NCBI GenBank assembly: GCA_037447655.1
Contig: JBBHKE010001487.1
Coordinates: 53,371-117,370, forward strand
Source of the DNA: Zygnema cylindricum
Taxonomy: Eukaryota; Streptophyta; Zygnematophyceae; Zygnematales; Zygnemataceae
Length of the DNA stretch: 64,000 nt
Reading direction: 5' to 3'
Position numbers and translations under genes: made by a program. Each line of letters begins with the position of its first letter. Position 1 is the first letter of the stretch. The notes under the pieces are model-generated. The model was not told the DNA's origin, did no database searches, and worked only from the letters and a program-made list of their open reading frames with translations. Of the stretch, positions 1-10,833 are shown piece by piece.

Positions 1-161
1 TCTCTCTTTGTCGTGGCGGATCCTTAATATTTAGATAGTGTGTGCAGTATTGCCAAAGTTTTTCTTTTTATTAATAGGGGTTTTGCGTGCTTGAGACGTA
101 AGCGTTAGAAATAGTGTAGTACATAGTGCTTTGTATCATACTGTAAATTAATTGGCTTCAT
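1..161. repeat. Direct repeat DR1, copy 1
   Basis: These 161 bases recur at 4157-4317 with no difference that I can find by eye. The homology may extend left beyond the window start, because this copy begins at base 1. On the right the two copies diverge immediately after base 161. The copies are 4156 bp apart in the same orientation. This could be a pair of LTR ends, a segmental duplication, or an assembly artefact; no coding capacity is visible. Confidence 0.9.
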
Positions 162-739
162 GTAACAGCAATAGCGGATCGAACTTGTTTATAAAGGGGT
201 ATTTAGGTGTTATGATTATAGAGTACTAAATTTGGTAGACGCCCGCAAAAGAATCACGCTATTTGGAGTTATATTTTAAAAGTTATAGCGATGGGTGTAT
301 TTAGGTGACAGCGTGGGGTCTAAATAACAAGTGGGTATCATTGAAACGGGTTAAGGGTCAAATTAGTACCGAAATTACGCGCGTACGTTTCATAAAGTTC
401 TAATGAAACGTTTAGTATGCACGGTACTTCGTTTCGTACAAATTTTGGTACGAAACGTCACTTTCACTTAAGGGAATTTCGTAGGAAGTTTCGCGTGCGA
501 AATTTGTTATGCACGATCGTGCGAAGTCGCGTTTCGTTTGGCGCGCAATTTTGCACGTAAATGTTACGTAGTGAAACGTAACGTTTGATTGGTTAGTAAA
601 GCGCTAAGTAGTTAGTAAGAGATTTCGCACGTTTTTGCATTGGTCAGTCTGAGTCTTTGCTGATCAATGATTGGCCCAGGTAAAAGCCTGTTAAAACGGA
701 GCGTTGACTCTGGCCTGGCGAGTCCAGGGCGATGATGGA
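162..739. other. Intergenic, rich in CGAAACG-type words
   Basis: No gene is seen. From about 370 to 600 the words CGAAAC/GTTTCG recur many times, with one perfect 12-bp palindrome, GCACGATCGTGC, at 511-522. The same word style occurs near the start of the solo-LTR family at 39829-41141, so this may be a diverged relative of that LTR, but I could not align it convincingly. Confidence 0.4.
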
Positions 740-1377
740 ACCACATAAGCTGTGATCCGATATTGAATATTCTTAAGATTTTTACCACTGACAAAGTTTA
801 CATCAAATCTTCACTTGCGTACTTGCGTACCATGTACCTGCTTACGAAATCATCATACGAAAGAAGGTTGTTATACTTTTGCAAACGTCAGTCTTCTACG
901 CCAGCTCATTTTTTAAGGTTCCTGTTTTCGAACGTAACGAAAGTCTTATGACAGAAATAGTGTGGCAACAAAAGATACCAAAAAAAAGAGTGACGAGGGA
1001 GAGTTACGAAATTACATTTTTATTTTTGGTTGTATTTTCGAAAGCGCGTGTCATGTGCAAATTTTGCCGATTTTCGTTGGTTGTCCATCGTGACATGTAG
1101 CTTAATCGTCCAGCGTGTCGCGATTAATTTTTTTTTGCAGCACCTCAACGAGGTATGTTGGCAGTTATGTTGGCAGCTACAGGGAAAGATGAAGCGAACG
1201 CCTCACGGATGAATATCCGACGGTCAGTGTTACCTCCCAAACCTTCGGAGAGTATTGGCAAGATTCTCTGTAATGCTGTTTCGCATATGAAGACAAAATA
1301 AGCGGTACGGTTTGGTACGGATAGTCGCGGATTTCTGTAAACTACCCCACTTTTCGACTAATGGAACTTGACACTTA
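735..1377 (-). mobile_element. Dispersed repeat T, copy 1 (partial)
   Basis: This segment aligns by eye with 19600-20207 and 27560-28120. It begins at the ATCCGATATTGAATAT region and ends at a terminal-looking motif (CCCCACTTTTCG then ATGGAAC). Read on the minus strand, the left edge still encodes a few residues of the T protein (conserved NIQYRI-like stretch), but the rest of that coding region is absent here. The terminal motif reappears in the opposite orientation at 1970 and 22385, which suggests terminal inverted repeats of a DNA transposon. Confidence 0.55.
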
Positions 1378-1969
1378 GTTGAGAATTTAGGTTCTTGTTT
1401 GTCAATCAAGTAGAAAATAAAGCCTTTAAGGGGGAAATGAAATTTTAAACATTTTGTACCTTCCATTGTTTCTTTTAGACATTCGTGTCTTCACTAGTGA
1501 TAAAAAAAATTCAAATCAAGATATATCTCGAAGATCCTCTTATGTTAAAAGTAAAATATCTAGGCAAGAATACTAAAATTAAAAGAGATCGTCAAGAATT
1601 GAATAGATTTGTCAGCAACACGGGTGAAAAAACTTTAGCAGTCACACTTGCGTATCTGTTGTTTTTTTGAAAGAAATCATAAAAGGCAATGATATGCATA
1701 TCATCTAAAATGTTTGTGTAATTTAGTACGGTTAAAATTTATCTGTAATCTGTCTCAGTACTCTCTAAGTAGTAGATAGTAAATATCTTTCGCTCGACCG
1801 ACCAATAACTGCCATATAAACCAATAAAAAAATGTTAAAGCGCCGCAGTCCACGTGCATACGTGCGCCGTACAAAACACATTGGCGCGCGAAACTATGCA
1901 CGCTACGCGTAATAAGACACAATGTTGCCGATACTACACGGCGCTCACAGAACGTGCACTAAAAACGAG
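1378..1969. other. AT-rich stretch, nothing recognised
   Basis: Only short open frames occur on either strand. I see no repeat shared with the rest of the window and no RNA gene. Confidence 0.4.
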
Positions 1970-2190
1970 TTAGGGTGAACCTCCATCAGGCAAAAAGTGA
2001 GGTTCATTACTGGAAAAAATACATTTCCGTACAAGTCCAGCTCATTTTCGTACATGGCCGTACTGTTTTTTTTTATATATTTAAAACATGATGACTGGAG
2101 ATTCGTCAAGATTCTCCAAACTTTTGCGTGACAACGTCGATCGTTCGATTATGTGTTTTCGAACCAATCGGTCACTTTATCCAGTGTCTA
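1970..2190 (+). mobile_element. Repeat T terminal fragment (inverted end)
   Basis: The motif TTAGGGTGAACCTCCATCAG followed by AAAAAGTGAGG is the reverse complement of the end motif found at about 1350-1377, 20175-20207 and 28080-28120. It continues with sequence related to 22385-22560 (the shared stretch includes AAGATTCTCCAAACTTTT). This is therefore the opposite end of the same family. The rest of the element is missing. Confidence 0.5.
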
Positions 2191-2740
2191 GGTACACCGT
2201 GAATCGTTATTAGCCTTATGTACTCTATATCGGCACCCCCTAATTTTGACATTGACGCTAATTACAGTTCTTGTAAATTAGTGTTAATGGTCATACCGTA
2301 TTTATTTCATGAATAGTGTCATGTACGGAATGTGTTTATTCGTACAACACTGTGTTTCGTTGCCAAAAATCGTACGGAAATTGTAGTTAACTTATGTCGG
2401 TTGCATACAGAACTGCGCTTAGAATAAACGTGGAGTCGAGTTTGCGACACACGCGTTCGCATACATTCAGACGTTCGTTGTTGTGGGTGGCAATGTGAAC
2501 AGATAACATGTGAATATGCGAAAAATTGTATATGTTACGTAAACGTTCTGCCGCAGACTTACACATGTTGGGCAGTCAGGGAACGTTAAGTTTATTACGT
2601 TGCCGTTTTAATTCTATTTGATATCCTTCGAACTTAATAGAGTACATAATTACTCTATTACAGGGTCAAACAGAAACATAACGGTAATACCAAACTTGTA
2701 AACGAAAGAGACGCTTATTAGAAGTAAGTTTGACTCGAAA
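2191..2740. mobile_element. Possible decayed MITE end plus unassigned DNA
   Basis: The start (ACACCGTGAATCGTTATTAGC, allowing substitutions) resembles the terminal inverted repeat of the intact MITE at 15794-16332. No matching right end is visible, so this is at best a one-ended relic. The remainder holds no gene. Confidence 0.3.
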
Positions 2741-3214
2741 ATGGGTTATGTTTCACAAAACGATAACACATTAGAGTCACAATGTGTACATATTAGAGTA
2801 AAGTTACAAAATTTAGGATGGAAAAAATGCGGCGAATTGAAAACTAGAAAATATAACAAACAAACGGCAAATGCGGACAAAACACAAAAAATAGATTTTT
2901 GTTTTGACCAATCCCATCCACATCCTCGTCGCTTGGTGGGTGACGTTTGAATCTCGCGGAGCCATTTTCACAAAACGTCGCCATTTTTTGGGCAAGATGC
3001 TGATATTCGTTCCGCCGTCTCTCGTAGGCTTGCGACACCTAATACGCCATACATTATTTTAAGGGTTTATAGCAGTATGAGGGATGGCATAACATGGTGA
3101 AACAACATGGAAGTGCGCCTCATTATCGTCGCTTCATCTTTTATGAGGTATGAACAAAAGCATGGGTAAATGCGCGGCTCTATCCGTTTTTTCAATCCGC
3201 ATTGTCAATCTCCT
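2741..3214. other. Unassigned AT-rich stretch
   Basis: Short open frames of 60-70 codons overlap on both strands without any recognisable motif. Nothing else is seen. Confidence 0.35.
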
Positions 3215-3990
3215 TCATTCTTTCCCATACCCTTTCCCTACTATTCTCTCTCACTCTTCTTCCCACTCTCTTTCTCTCCCTCATTTTGTCCCATACCCTT
3301 TCCCTACTCTTCTCTCTCACTCTCTTCTTCCCACTTTCTCTCTCTCCCTCATCCCGTGTCCCTCTCTGCCTATCTCTCAATCCCTCTCTAGTAAATTTGC
3401 CCTACTCCCCTCTTACGTATTTGCGCTATCCCTAATCCTCTCTCTTCCCCTTAAATCCGCCTTCCTTCTTTTTCATCCTTGTTATTCACTTGAACGCACC
3501 CTCTACCTCTCTCTCCCTCACTCTTTTCCACTTTCTCTTCCTCACTCTCTCGATCTTCCCTATCCACTCTCTCTCCCACTCTCTAATCCAACCTCATCCA
3601 CATCCCTCTTGTCTTTTCTCTCCGCCACTGTCCCTTGTCCATCCTCTCACACTCTTTTTCCTCTCATTATTGCTCGCCATCCTGCTATCTCACTCTCTCA
3701 ACCTTTCATTCAACCTTTTCCTTCCCTTCTCTCTCTCTTTTCCCACTTGAATTTCTCACACTCCCTCGTCCACACTTTATCCTCCCTCCCCCCCCCCACC
3801 TTCTTGTTCTCCCTATCCATTAGCCTCCTGTCCTCACTCTCTCGCTATATCTCTATCTCCCTTATTGCTCTCTCCGAATACGTCATTCTCATTTCCTCAC
3901 TTTCTGTCCCTCCTTCTTTTCATTATTTTTGTCGAACTCATATACCCCCCATCATTCATTTTCCCTTTCTTTCTCTTTTGTATCCGATAC
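3215..3990 (+). repeat. Pyrimidine-rich low-complexity tract
   Basis: About 775 bases of almost pure C/T on the plus strand (CTCTCTCCCTCA-type words). Near 3223 and 3289 a unit of about 66 bp starting TCCCATACCC is duplicated in tandem with few changes. The long open frame across this tract (Ser/Leu/Pro/Phe only) is a composition artefact. Such tracts can form triplex DNA; whether this one does is unknown. Confidence 0.8.
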
Positions 3991-4156
3991 TCTAATCGAC
4001 GATCGACTTCTTCATCTGGTGTTCACCATCCAACGGTCGTTGTATTAATCCGTGCCCTACGGCAACATATGATCGTCAAAAAGAATAAATTATCATCTTC
4101 AAGGTGTTGGAGCGGATGACATCGTTTGGAGGAAACCGTGAAGAACTTTGCAACTA

Positions 4157-4317
4157 TCTCTCTTTGTCGTGGCGGATCCTTAATATTTAGATAGTGTGTG
4201 CAGTATTGCCAAAGTTTTTCTTTTTATTAATAGGGGTTTTGCGTGCTTGAGACGTAAGCGTTAGAAATAGTGTAGTACATAGTGCTTTGTATCATACTGT
4301 AAATTAATTGGCTTCAT
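4157..4317. repeat. Direct repeat DR1, copy 2
   Basis: Apparently identical to bases 1-161. The left flank ends GCAACTA and the right flank begins TGCACC. The two copies enclose about 4 kb of mixed repeats. Confidence 0.9.
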
Positions 4318-4756
4318 TGCACCTTTTTTTTAATATGACGTTGTAAATGGATATCACCGTGAAATATAAAAATTTGGTATTTTTTATTCCATTATTGTTA
4401 ATCAATGACTTTATTTGTGTCAACTTATTTTACATTTTCTATTCGTTGTGGCTTTTTTCATTTGGTATCATGTTGTCTCAATGTATGTTTCATATTGAAA
4501 TATACTAAGTGTTCTCGGTATTTTTTCCCTTGTGTATCATCTGTGTATGTTGACGATATTACTTTATTTATCTTACTGCTCACCGCGTAGCTTGGTCGTG
4601 TAGTGCTTTTCCTACATGGAAGAATCTGATTTTTTCATTCACTCCAATTTTTCCTCAATTCAGCTAAGTCAAAAATGCTATTTTTTTGCAAAATATCAAC
4701 ATTCTTATTTGTTGATAGCTCACAATATTTTCCACCTATTATACAAACTTACTATT
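4318..4756. other. T-rich intergenic stretch
   Basis: No gene, repeat or motif recognised. Confidence 0.35.
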
Positions 4757-5666
4757 TAAGAACCAGCGACGAGCCAACCTCGCCGCTGTAAGGCCATGTG
4801 ATGCGACAGACTCATCATTACATTGACCGCAAACAAAAAATGCAGTCTCTTTGCTTTGTCGGAGATAACGACGAAGCAGTCTCACCGTTGGATTTCCATT
4901 CAGCGACGAGGCAGCCTCGCAGCTGAATGGGCAACCATTGAATATTGTGGAAGCGTTGCTTAAGAAAGTTACAACGAGGCAAATTTGTTGTTAGATGACT
5001 AACCATCTACGAAGCATATGTTGGATTGGCACGTGAAGCCGGTCCAATACGGGGTAGAATATGGAAATATCCATACTCGAGCCGCCCGTAATAAATGGGT
5101 ACGGACCCGCCAGTCTCAACATCGAGCTGGTGGCACAGTGGTAGTGCGTTCGCAGCTGAAGTGAAAGGTCCCATGGCCAGCTCAATTTTCCCAAGTGTGG
5201 GACATGCCGAATCCCGGATTTCTAGGAAATCTAATAGCATACTCGTCGCTATATTTTTTATCATTTACAAGGCAGCAAAGTCGATAAATCCAGACCACAC
5301 GCAAACACCATTTCCATACATCACCTTAACTACATCTCGAGTAAAACACACTTGGATACTTACAAATGCATCAAATTCCACATTATACAAAATACAAAAC
5401 GTGTAAGCATGGGAAAAAAAGAAATTGTATTATCCTATATAAAATCATAAACACATATAAAATATGGTTTGCCCTATAAAGTGAAGTGCTGATACACTTC
5501 ATAAACTGCCTACATTAAGCTGCCACCAGTATCAATACCATTGTTATTCTATAATTAAACTACCAAGCCCAAACTAAGATTTAAAAACAAAAAAAACACA
5601 ATATGTAATTATCTAAAATCTTTAAAACTGGGTGCCGTTCATGCCTCCCTCGCTGAAAATGCTGTC

Positions 5667-7517
5667 TTATTGACTGTCAAAATCTTGAATATTTTGGAGG
5701 AATTCTCTTGCCCTTGGGCAAGGAGGTTCCACTACCTCGCCGTCAAAGTGGTTGCTGTGCTTGGTGATTATTGCTTGTAGTTGTTGTGTGAGCATGCCTT
5801 CTTCCCATTGTCTGTCACGTAAGGACAACCCACATTGAATCATTGCCTTCCTCGCATAACTCATCCCGTTTTTGTCTCTCATCGCATTAACCTCTCGGAT
5901 AGAGTCCCTTGCCAATTTTTAAAAAAGGGCCTTACCGGGTCCAACCAATTTTCCAGACCATCCACAACTCAAAGGTTTAGCCCATTGCTCGGTTTCAATT
6001 CCTCTCGCCTTCCAACTATCCATAGCGAGTTCATACGTCCTTGATTTTAGAAATGACGAAGGAGTTGGCCAGTTGAACCAGATGCGTTGCATTGGGATGG
6101 AAGAAATATAAAACGGTGTTTTTTGCCGTTAGAACTCGATCCAACTCATCCGACATGTTGTGACCTCCACAATTGTCTTAGAACATAATTTTTTATCGTC
6201 CTTCTCGGTCCCCTTGATAAGACCTCCCCTCTTCAAACCATTGCGGGAACACCGTTTTCTCATGCTAACCCTTCGGACCGGTCTGGTAACAAACATATGA
6301 AAAGGTTTTTAATGGACAAAAAAAGGAAATAATTAACACCTTATATTGCATAAATAAGTTTGTACTAACGGGAAAGTAAGCTACGTATACAATAGGTATC
6401 TTGTAATAGGAGGCATTATTTACGATGAGAAGAGTGAGATAATTAGAGAAATAAAAAGTCAGAATTTAAAGTGGGAGAGAGAGGGATATAAAGAGGGAAG
6501 GTAGATATACATAGATATAAATAAGTATTAGAAATAGTGATAGAGAAGACTGAGACCTTCATGAAAGACATAAAAAAACATTAAAAATAGAGTCAATAAA
6601 TTAGAGTAGGGGAAAAAAATACACCTGGGACGGTGTGGTAAGCCTTGTATTGGGTAATTTCTGCCACGATTTGCAAAAATTATTATCGGGCTCTCGATCC
6701 GTGCGTTCACCCCTACTTTAATTCGTACCATGAGAGTCATCGATTCACCTCCTCCGGTGACGTCGCTGTATTTCACCACATCATCCCCTCCAAACCTCAA
6801 TGTCTTCCCGTTATCGGTGTTAACGATCACATGTGTTTCATCCATGTTTTCCACTAAATCTTCATTGAAAATTCCTGATATTCACCAGACATCAAACCAT
6901 AACAAAAAAAAAATCGTAGTTTGTTAGTATATGTCATTAGGTAGGAAATAAAGCGAAAACAAAAGACTTTACAAATAAAGGAAAGAATTTTAAAACAGTT
7001 TCAAATCAATAGTGGTATAAAGTAAACGAATGCTCACCGGATTGAAAACCTCATTTTAGTACGCCCATGTGAAAGGCTACGGTCCGCTCGATGTAGTCTT
7101 CTTTTTCGGGACTACATTGCAATTTTCCCTTTTGGGCACGCACAACGATGTTGTGTTTTTCCTGACACCTTTGCACCTACCTTCTATTGATTATTTGATG
7201 TATTTCGGACCCATCGTTATTGAACCATTCCGGGCCGTTGTCTTTTCTCCTTCGTCTTATTATGTCCCTTACGATGTCTCTGAGAATTGTAGTGGACATC
7301 TTCATACCCGCCTTTTTAAACCGTTGGAAAATCTCAAGTAACTCTTCATGTATAATCGTGACCCACTCGGCTTCCTTCCTTCCTCGTCCCGGCAATGCCT
7401 TGGTAACCACCACAGATCTCGTCCCAAAACTCGAAGAAGAGAATGTCCGTGTTGTCTGTGGTATCCCATCAAGCAGGGACCTATTTTCTACCCACCTTCG
7501 CTTGGCCTTTTGATACC
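5667..7517 (-). pseudogene. Pogo/Tigger-like DDE transposase, copy 1 (decayed)
   Basis: Three exons can be traced by comparison with copy 2: 7517-7038 (480 bp), 6874-6625 (250 bp) and about 6297-5667. Introns have GT donors and pyrimidine-AG acceptors. Exon 1 carries the N-terminal helical region (ending near the EKHNIVVRAQKGKLQ stretch). Exon 2 carries ENMDETH and YPIQGLPHR. Exon 3 carries DNCGGHN and FFHPNATHLVQ, typical of the DDE_1 (pogo/CENP-B-like) catalytic core, and a C-terminal YARKAMIQCGLSLRDRQWE segment. Damage: TGG to TAG and CGA to TGA in exon 1; an acceptor changed from CAG to CAT before exon 3; stops after GPKG, inside and after GR-KIMF, and after GKALF. An upstream exon encoding the true start is not identified. 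Family assignment is by motif and is fairly secure. Confidence 0.75.
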
Positions 7518-7629
7518 CTATACACAAAAAATAAAGAAAGAAAGAAAAAGTAAATTTCAGTGTGTGTATCACTTAATTAATCGTAATGTTATGCAGACTA
7601 CCAATTAAAAGTGACACTTAAAAGAAACA

Positions 7630-7830
7630 GGAAATATTCAGCGACGATGTGTTTTCGTCGCAGATTTAGCGACGAACGACTCTCGTTGTTAGTTCAGCGA
7701 CGGGACATTTTTTCTTCGTAAACACTGATGATATGTAGTCGTTTGCCAACCACCGATGAGACATTGTCGAAGTTCATCAATAAACTAGCGACGACAGTGC
7801 CTTGTCGCTGAACCGTCAATGAGGAATATA
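7630..7830. repeat. GCGACGA subterminal-type repeats, copy 1
   Basis: A cluster of TTCAGCGACGA, TCGTCGC and TTGTCGCTGAA words in both orientations lies upstream of the transposase. Similar clusters occur near 4766-4930 and 9570-10110. Short repeated words at transposon ends are often transposase-binding sites; that role is inferred here. This cluster sits between the two genes rather than at an end, which is unusual. Confidence 0.5.
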
Positions 7831-8043
7831 AAACCTAATATCAACATCAACAAGACCAATGAAAGAGTTAAAAAAAAAATTTACATACGGAATGTGAGGA
7901 AAGGGGAGAGGGAGATGAAATTCATACAGATAGGGACAAAGGATAAACAAGCAAAACAATGTGCACTCAATGTTGGTTGAGAGAGCAATCGGGATACTTC
8001 TCCATCAAATGAAAGGCATAAATATGACCTTCATCATCTCCCA

Positions 8044-9400
8044 TCAACGTCGCCTAACTCTTGCAATCTCTAGGGTCAAGTTTTTAATCAAGCGACGAAC
8101 CTCTATCATGGCTACTTCTTGAGCCACCATCATGTGATTGAGATGATCAACTTCATTACTCAATTGTTCTATTTCCGCTGGTGAAGGGGGCTCATTGATA
8201 GGTGGGACCGTCGGAATTTCCCAAAAATATGTACGTCTCACTTGTACATTTCGAAAGTGTTGTACAACCGCACTTCGGGCATCTAGAAATTCGTTTAGAT
8301 CTGGAGTAGGAATTGCACGACGAAAAATAGTGAATGATCGTGGGTCCCAAGGGTGATAATGGCGCATTAATTCTGGCACATCAATTTCGAATCCGTTCAC
8401 TCGACGGACAATCCATGTGAAACGGTCATCATTAAGTTGAAAATGCCTAATGTATGGGAAATTAGATGCATGGTTGTAAGATGCGATATACAACCATGTT
8501 GTGTGGGCTGGGACATCCGGAGAGATGTCGAGGATTTTTGGGACGGAGGTCAACCACCGGTCGATGGGCCAAGACTCCCCGTAACGCCAATAATTCGGCT
8601 AATCCTTGACCAGGATGGTAATGGGCCGCCGTTGGTCGGAAGCCATCCATGGCCTCATCTCTGACGGGAGGCGGAAAAAATCAGTCGCGTTTTCCTCTGG
8701 GACGGGAACTTCATGGTCGAGTGGAGTTTGAGCCGGTTGTACTGCCATGAGATCTCTTTCACGGTTTGGCAAAAGAAGAAAACCCACGACCTCGTCTTTG
8801 TCAACATACTCTTCCTCCATGCGTCTTTCCGAGCTCTCTAAAGATTGGTCGTCTGAGGTTGTGGGGTCGTCGTCGTATTTTGTCACTGGAATATCTTACG
8901 GTTGGGTTTTTTCCGTCACATCCTCCTCTTCCAAAGGCTCATCCCCATCCTCTATAGACTCGTCCGTCTCGGTTCCTCAGGGGTCATAATCTTCATCGAC
9001 TTCCTTACCCCTTTCTACTTTCCAGACAACTACTTCCTTCGCTCCAACCCTTTCATCGTGTAACCCCCCCTCCGACACACTTCGCGTAACTACCATGTCT
9101 ATCCCCGTTCTTTCCCTTCCCACCTCTTCGGATTCCTTCGTCTTGTCTAATTGAACATCCGATTCCTCCACCTTCCTCTATACAAGCTCTATTCCAACCC
9201 TTTCCCTTCCACCCTCCTCCATTGCCACCCTATTCCTTGATACGTCGTCAGTTGCCTCCCTCTCTCTTACTACGACCTCCGCTCTCGGTATTTCCTGCCC
9301 AGTCGCCTTTACCACATCCCGTACACTAAGAGACTCCTCCCTTTCTCTATTTAAATCCTCCCTTCATTCTACCATTTTCTCCCGCCTCCTCAGCCAACCT
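8044..9400 (-). pseudogene. Second gene of the pogo-like element, copy 1 (broken)
   Basis: Unrecognised protein. Reading on the minus strand, an acidic Glu/Asp/Ser-rich N-terminal part (about 9400-8890) leads to a conserved globular part (8553-8044) with PKILDISPDVPAHTTWLYIA, RHYHPWDPRSF and PTPDLNEFLDARSAV. It ends in a short heptad-like helix (IEQLSNEVDHLNHMMVAQE) and a basic tail, VRRR, before the stop. Copy 2 carries the same protein at 14520-13133 with mostly conservative differences, supporting real coding. Copy 1 is interrupted by stops near 8977 and 8886 and a shift near 8599-8553. It might be an accessory DNA-binding or gag-like factor; no family was recognised. Confidence 0.6.
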
Positions 9401-9569
9401 TTGCCTTTCTTGCGCCTCCGCTATTTCCCTTGCCCTAACCAGTTAAGCGCCTTCCTCACGTTCTCTTTCTACACCCTCCCCTACCACTATCTCCCTTTCT
9501 TATAACTGCCTCCCTTTCCCTCACTAAGTTCTCCCCTTTTGGTATATCACCCCCCACCTCGGTTTTCGT

Positions 9570-10110
9570 CAGTTGTGGATGATATCGTCGCTGAATGGCA
9601 GAGCGCGGTCGTTTGAATGGTCGTCGGCCGCCCTCTATGGAGAATAAAACCAGATGCGTACTCGGAAACTAAGCAGTCATACAATTGAGATATACAAAAA
9701 TAAGGCAAAACACACACTTTTACCCTAATATCTGTGATCTAGCCGCCTTCCACTATTTTGTGAGTGTTAGACTAAATAACCGTTGTCCCTTGCGACTCAT
9801 GAAGCGACGTTCAAGCGACAACACAATGTTGTCGACCGTTCAAATGTATTCGAGTTTCCCAACTGTGAATCGACTAAACACCGTCGTCGCTCGCTAATTT
9901 CATTCGAGAATACCTGCGTTGGAGTTAGTGAACTGATGTCGTCGCTGGTTCAGTCGAAACGACGAACCACTATCGTCCGTCATTCGCACTTTCGATCTAA
10001 CGAGGTGTCCTCATCCACTCACTAAATTCCTCGTACCCATCATTGAAGCGACGACATGATGTTGTCGCCTACAGCATGATAAGGCACTGTCATCGATCGT
10101 TCACCGACCC
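9570..10110. repeat. GCGACGA/TCGTCGC repeat cluster, copy 1 right side
   Basis: Dense words such as ATCGTCGCTGAATGG, AAGCGACGTTCAAGCGACAA, GTCGTCGCTCGC and AAGCGACGACATGATG lie beyond the second gene. The cluster repeats at 14655-15185 in copy 2 with only scattered substitutions. It probably marks the subterminal region of the element. Confidence 0.55.
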
Positions 10111-10154
10111 AAAAAGGAAATCGTATGACATGTGGAAGAGAAGACAAATAAATA

Positions 10155-10823
10155 TGAAACTCTGAGACCTCCATAAGTCCTCAGAGTGGACAGCTTCCAA
10201 GAAGCCTCTAGGATAATCCTGACCCCTTTGTGTTTAAGCAAAAATAACTGCTACCCTGGCAGACAAAAACTCTGATCAACTTCACCCCTGTGAAGACAAG
10301 ACTCCCCTGAGTCGATAGCAAAAAGAATCTCTGAATTTGCTCCCCTGAGCAGTAAGTTATGGAGGGTCAAAGTTGCCCTTTTGTACAGAAGCTCTTTGGG
10401 AGAGGGGGTCCTATCTTCTAATTTTTCTAAGTCCTATCTCTCTCACAGACTCTATCTACTGATGTACAGAACCAATCAGAATTGAGTTCCGTACGTAAAA
10501 GTACAGCTGCCGGTGTACTTTATGTACGGACATTGTACGACATGGCCAAAATGTCGACACATGTCAAATCCGGATTCGGTGATATAATCTCCGGAGATTC
10601 CACAATCCAACGGAATTTCGCCACGCGTCATCCGATGTGGCGATGGCCACAAACCGCCGAAATCTTCCTCCGCGATCTCGGCGCTAATCCCGGCCGTCCG
10701 ATTAAATTCGGCTTTAATCGTAGCCGTAATAAATACATGCGCGGTATTTGTTTCATTTACGAAACAAATGCGCGGTACTGATTTTTGTCCGTACCGTAAG
10801 TCGTACATTATATATTACTGGAT
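10155..10823 (-). mobile_element. Copia-type LTR (family D), truncated by assembly gap
   Basis: Minus-strand copy of the LTR at 28183-29231. On the plus strand it starts TGAAACTCTGAGACC, the complement of the LTR 3' end, and runs about 670 bp of an expected 1.05 kb before the N gap. It lies in pogo copy 1 exactly where copy 2 reads AAATAGCAACC, so the left flank AAATA (10150-10154) is the likely left target duplication. The other side is lost in the gap. It could be a solo LTR or the edge of a full element. Confidence 0.8.
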
Positions 10824-10833
10824 NNNNNNNNNN
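10824..10833. other. Assembly gap (10 N)
   Basis: Ten N, a placeholder size. To its left is an incomplete LTR; to its right the middle of the transposase 3' exon begins. At least several hundred bases are missing, so tandem adjacency of the two pogo copies is unproven. Confidence 0.98.

Larger units (their letters stand above)
4757..10154 (-). mobile_element. Pogo/Tigger-like DNA transposon, copy 1
   Basis: The left part holds GCGACGA/TCGTCGC words (from about 4766), the middle a DDE transposase pseudogene (5667-7517), then a second cluster of these words (7640-7830), a second gene (8044 to about 9400) and a third cluster (9570-10110). From 5757 to 10154 it matches copy 2 (10835 to about 15230) at high identity by eye. 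The right side is cut at 10155 by a minus-strand LTR, and copy 2 shows the uninterrupted sequence there. Exact termini and target duplication were not found, so the left edge is approximate. Confidence 0.7.

Noticed and set aside
1350-2000. Repeat T ends at 1377 and 1970 as one complete element
   Set aside because: The end motifs face away from each other, so they belong to different copies.
3150-3995. 281-codon open frame
   Set aside because: It lies wholly in a pyrimidine tract and encodes only Ser/Leu/Pro/Phe-rich text; composition alone explains it.
5119-5200. tRNA gene (TGGCACAGTGGTAGTGCG looks like an A box)
   Set aside because: No convincing B box, anticodon stem or acceptor stem follows; at most a SINE-like relic.
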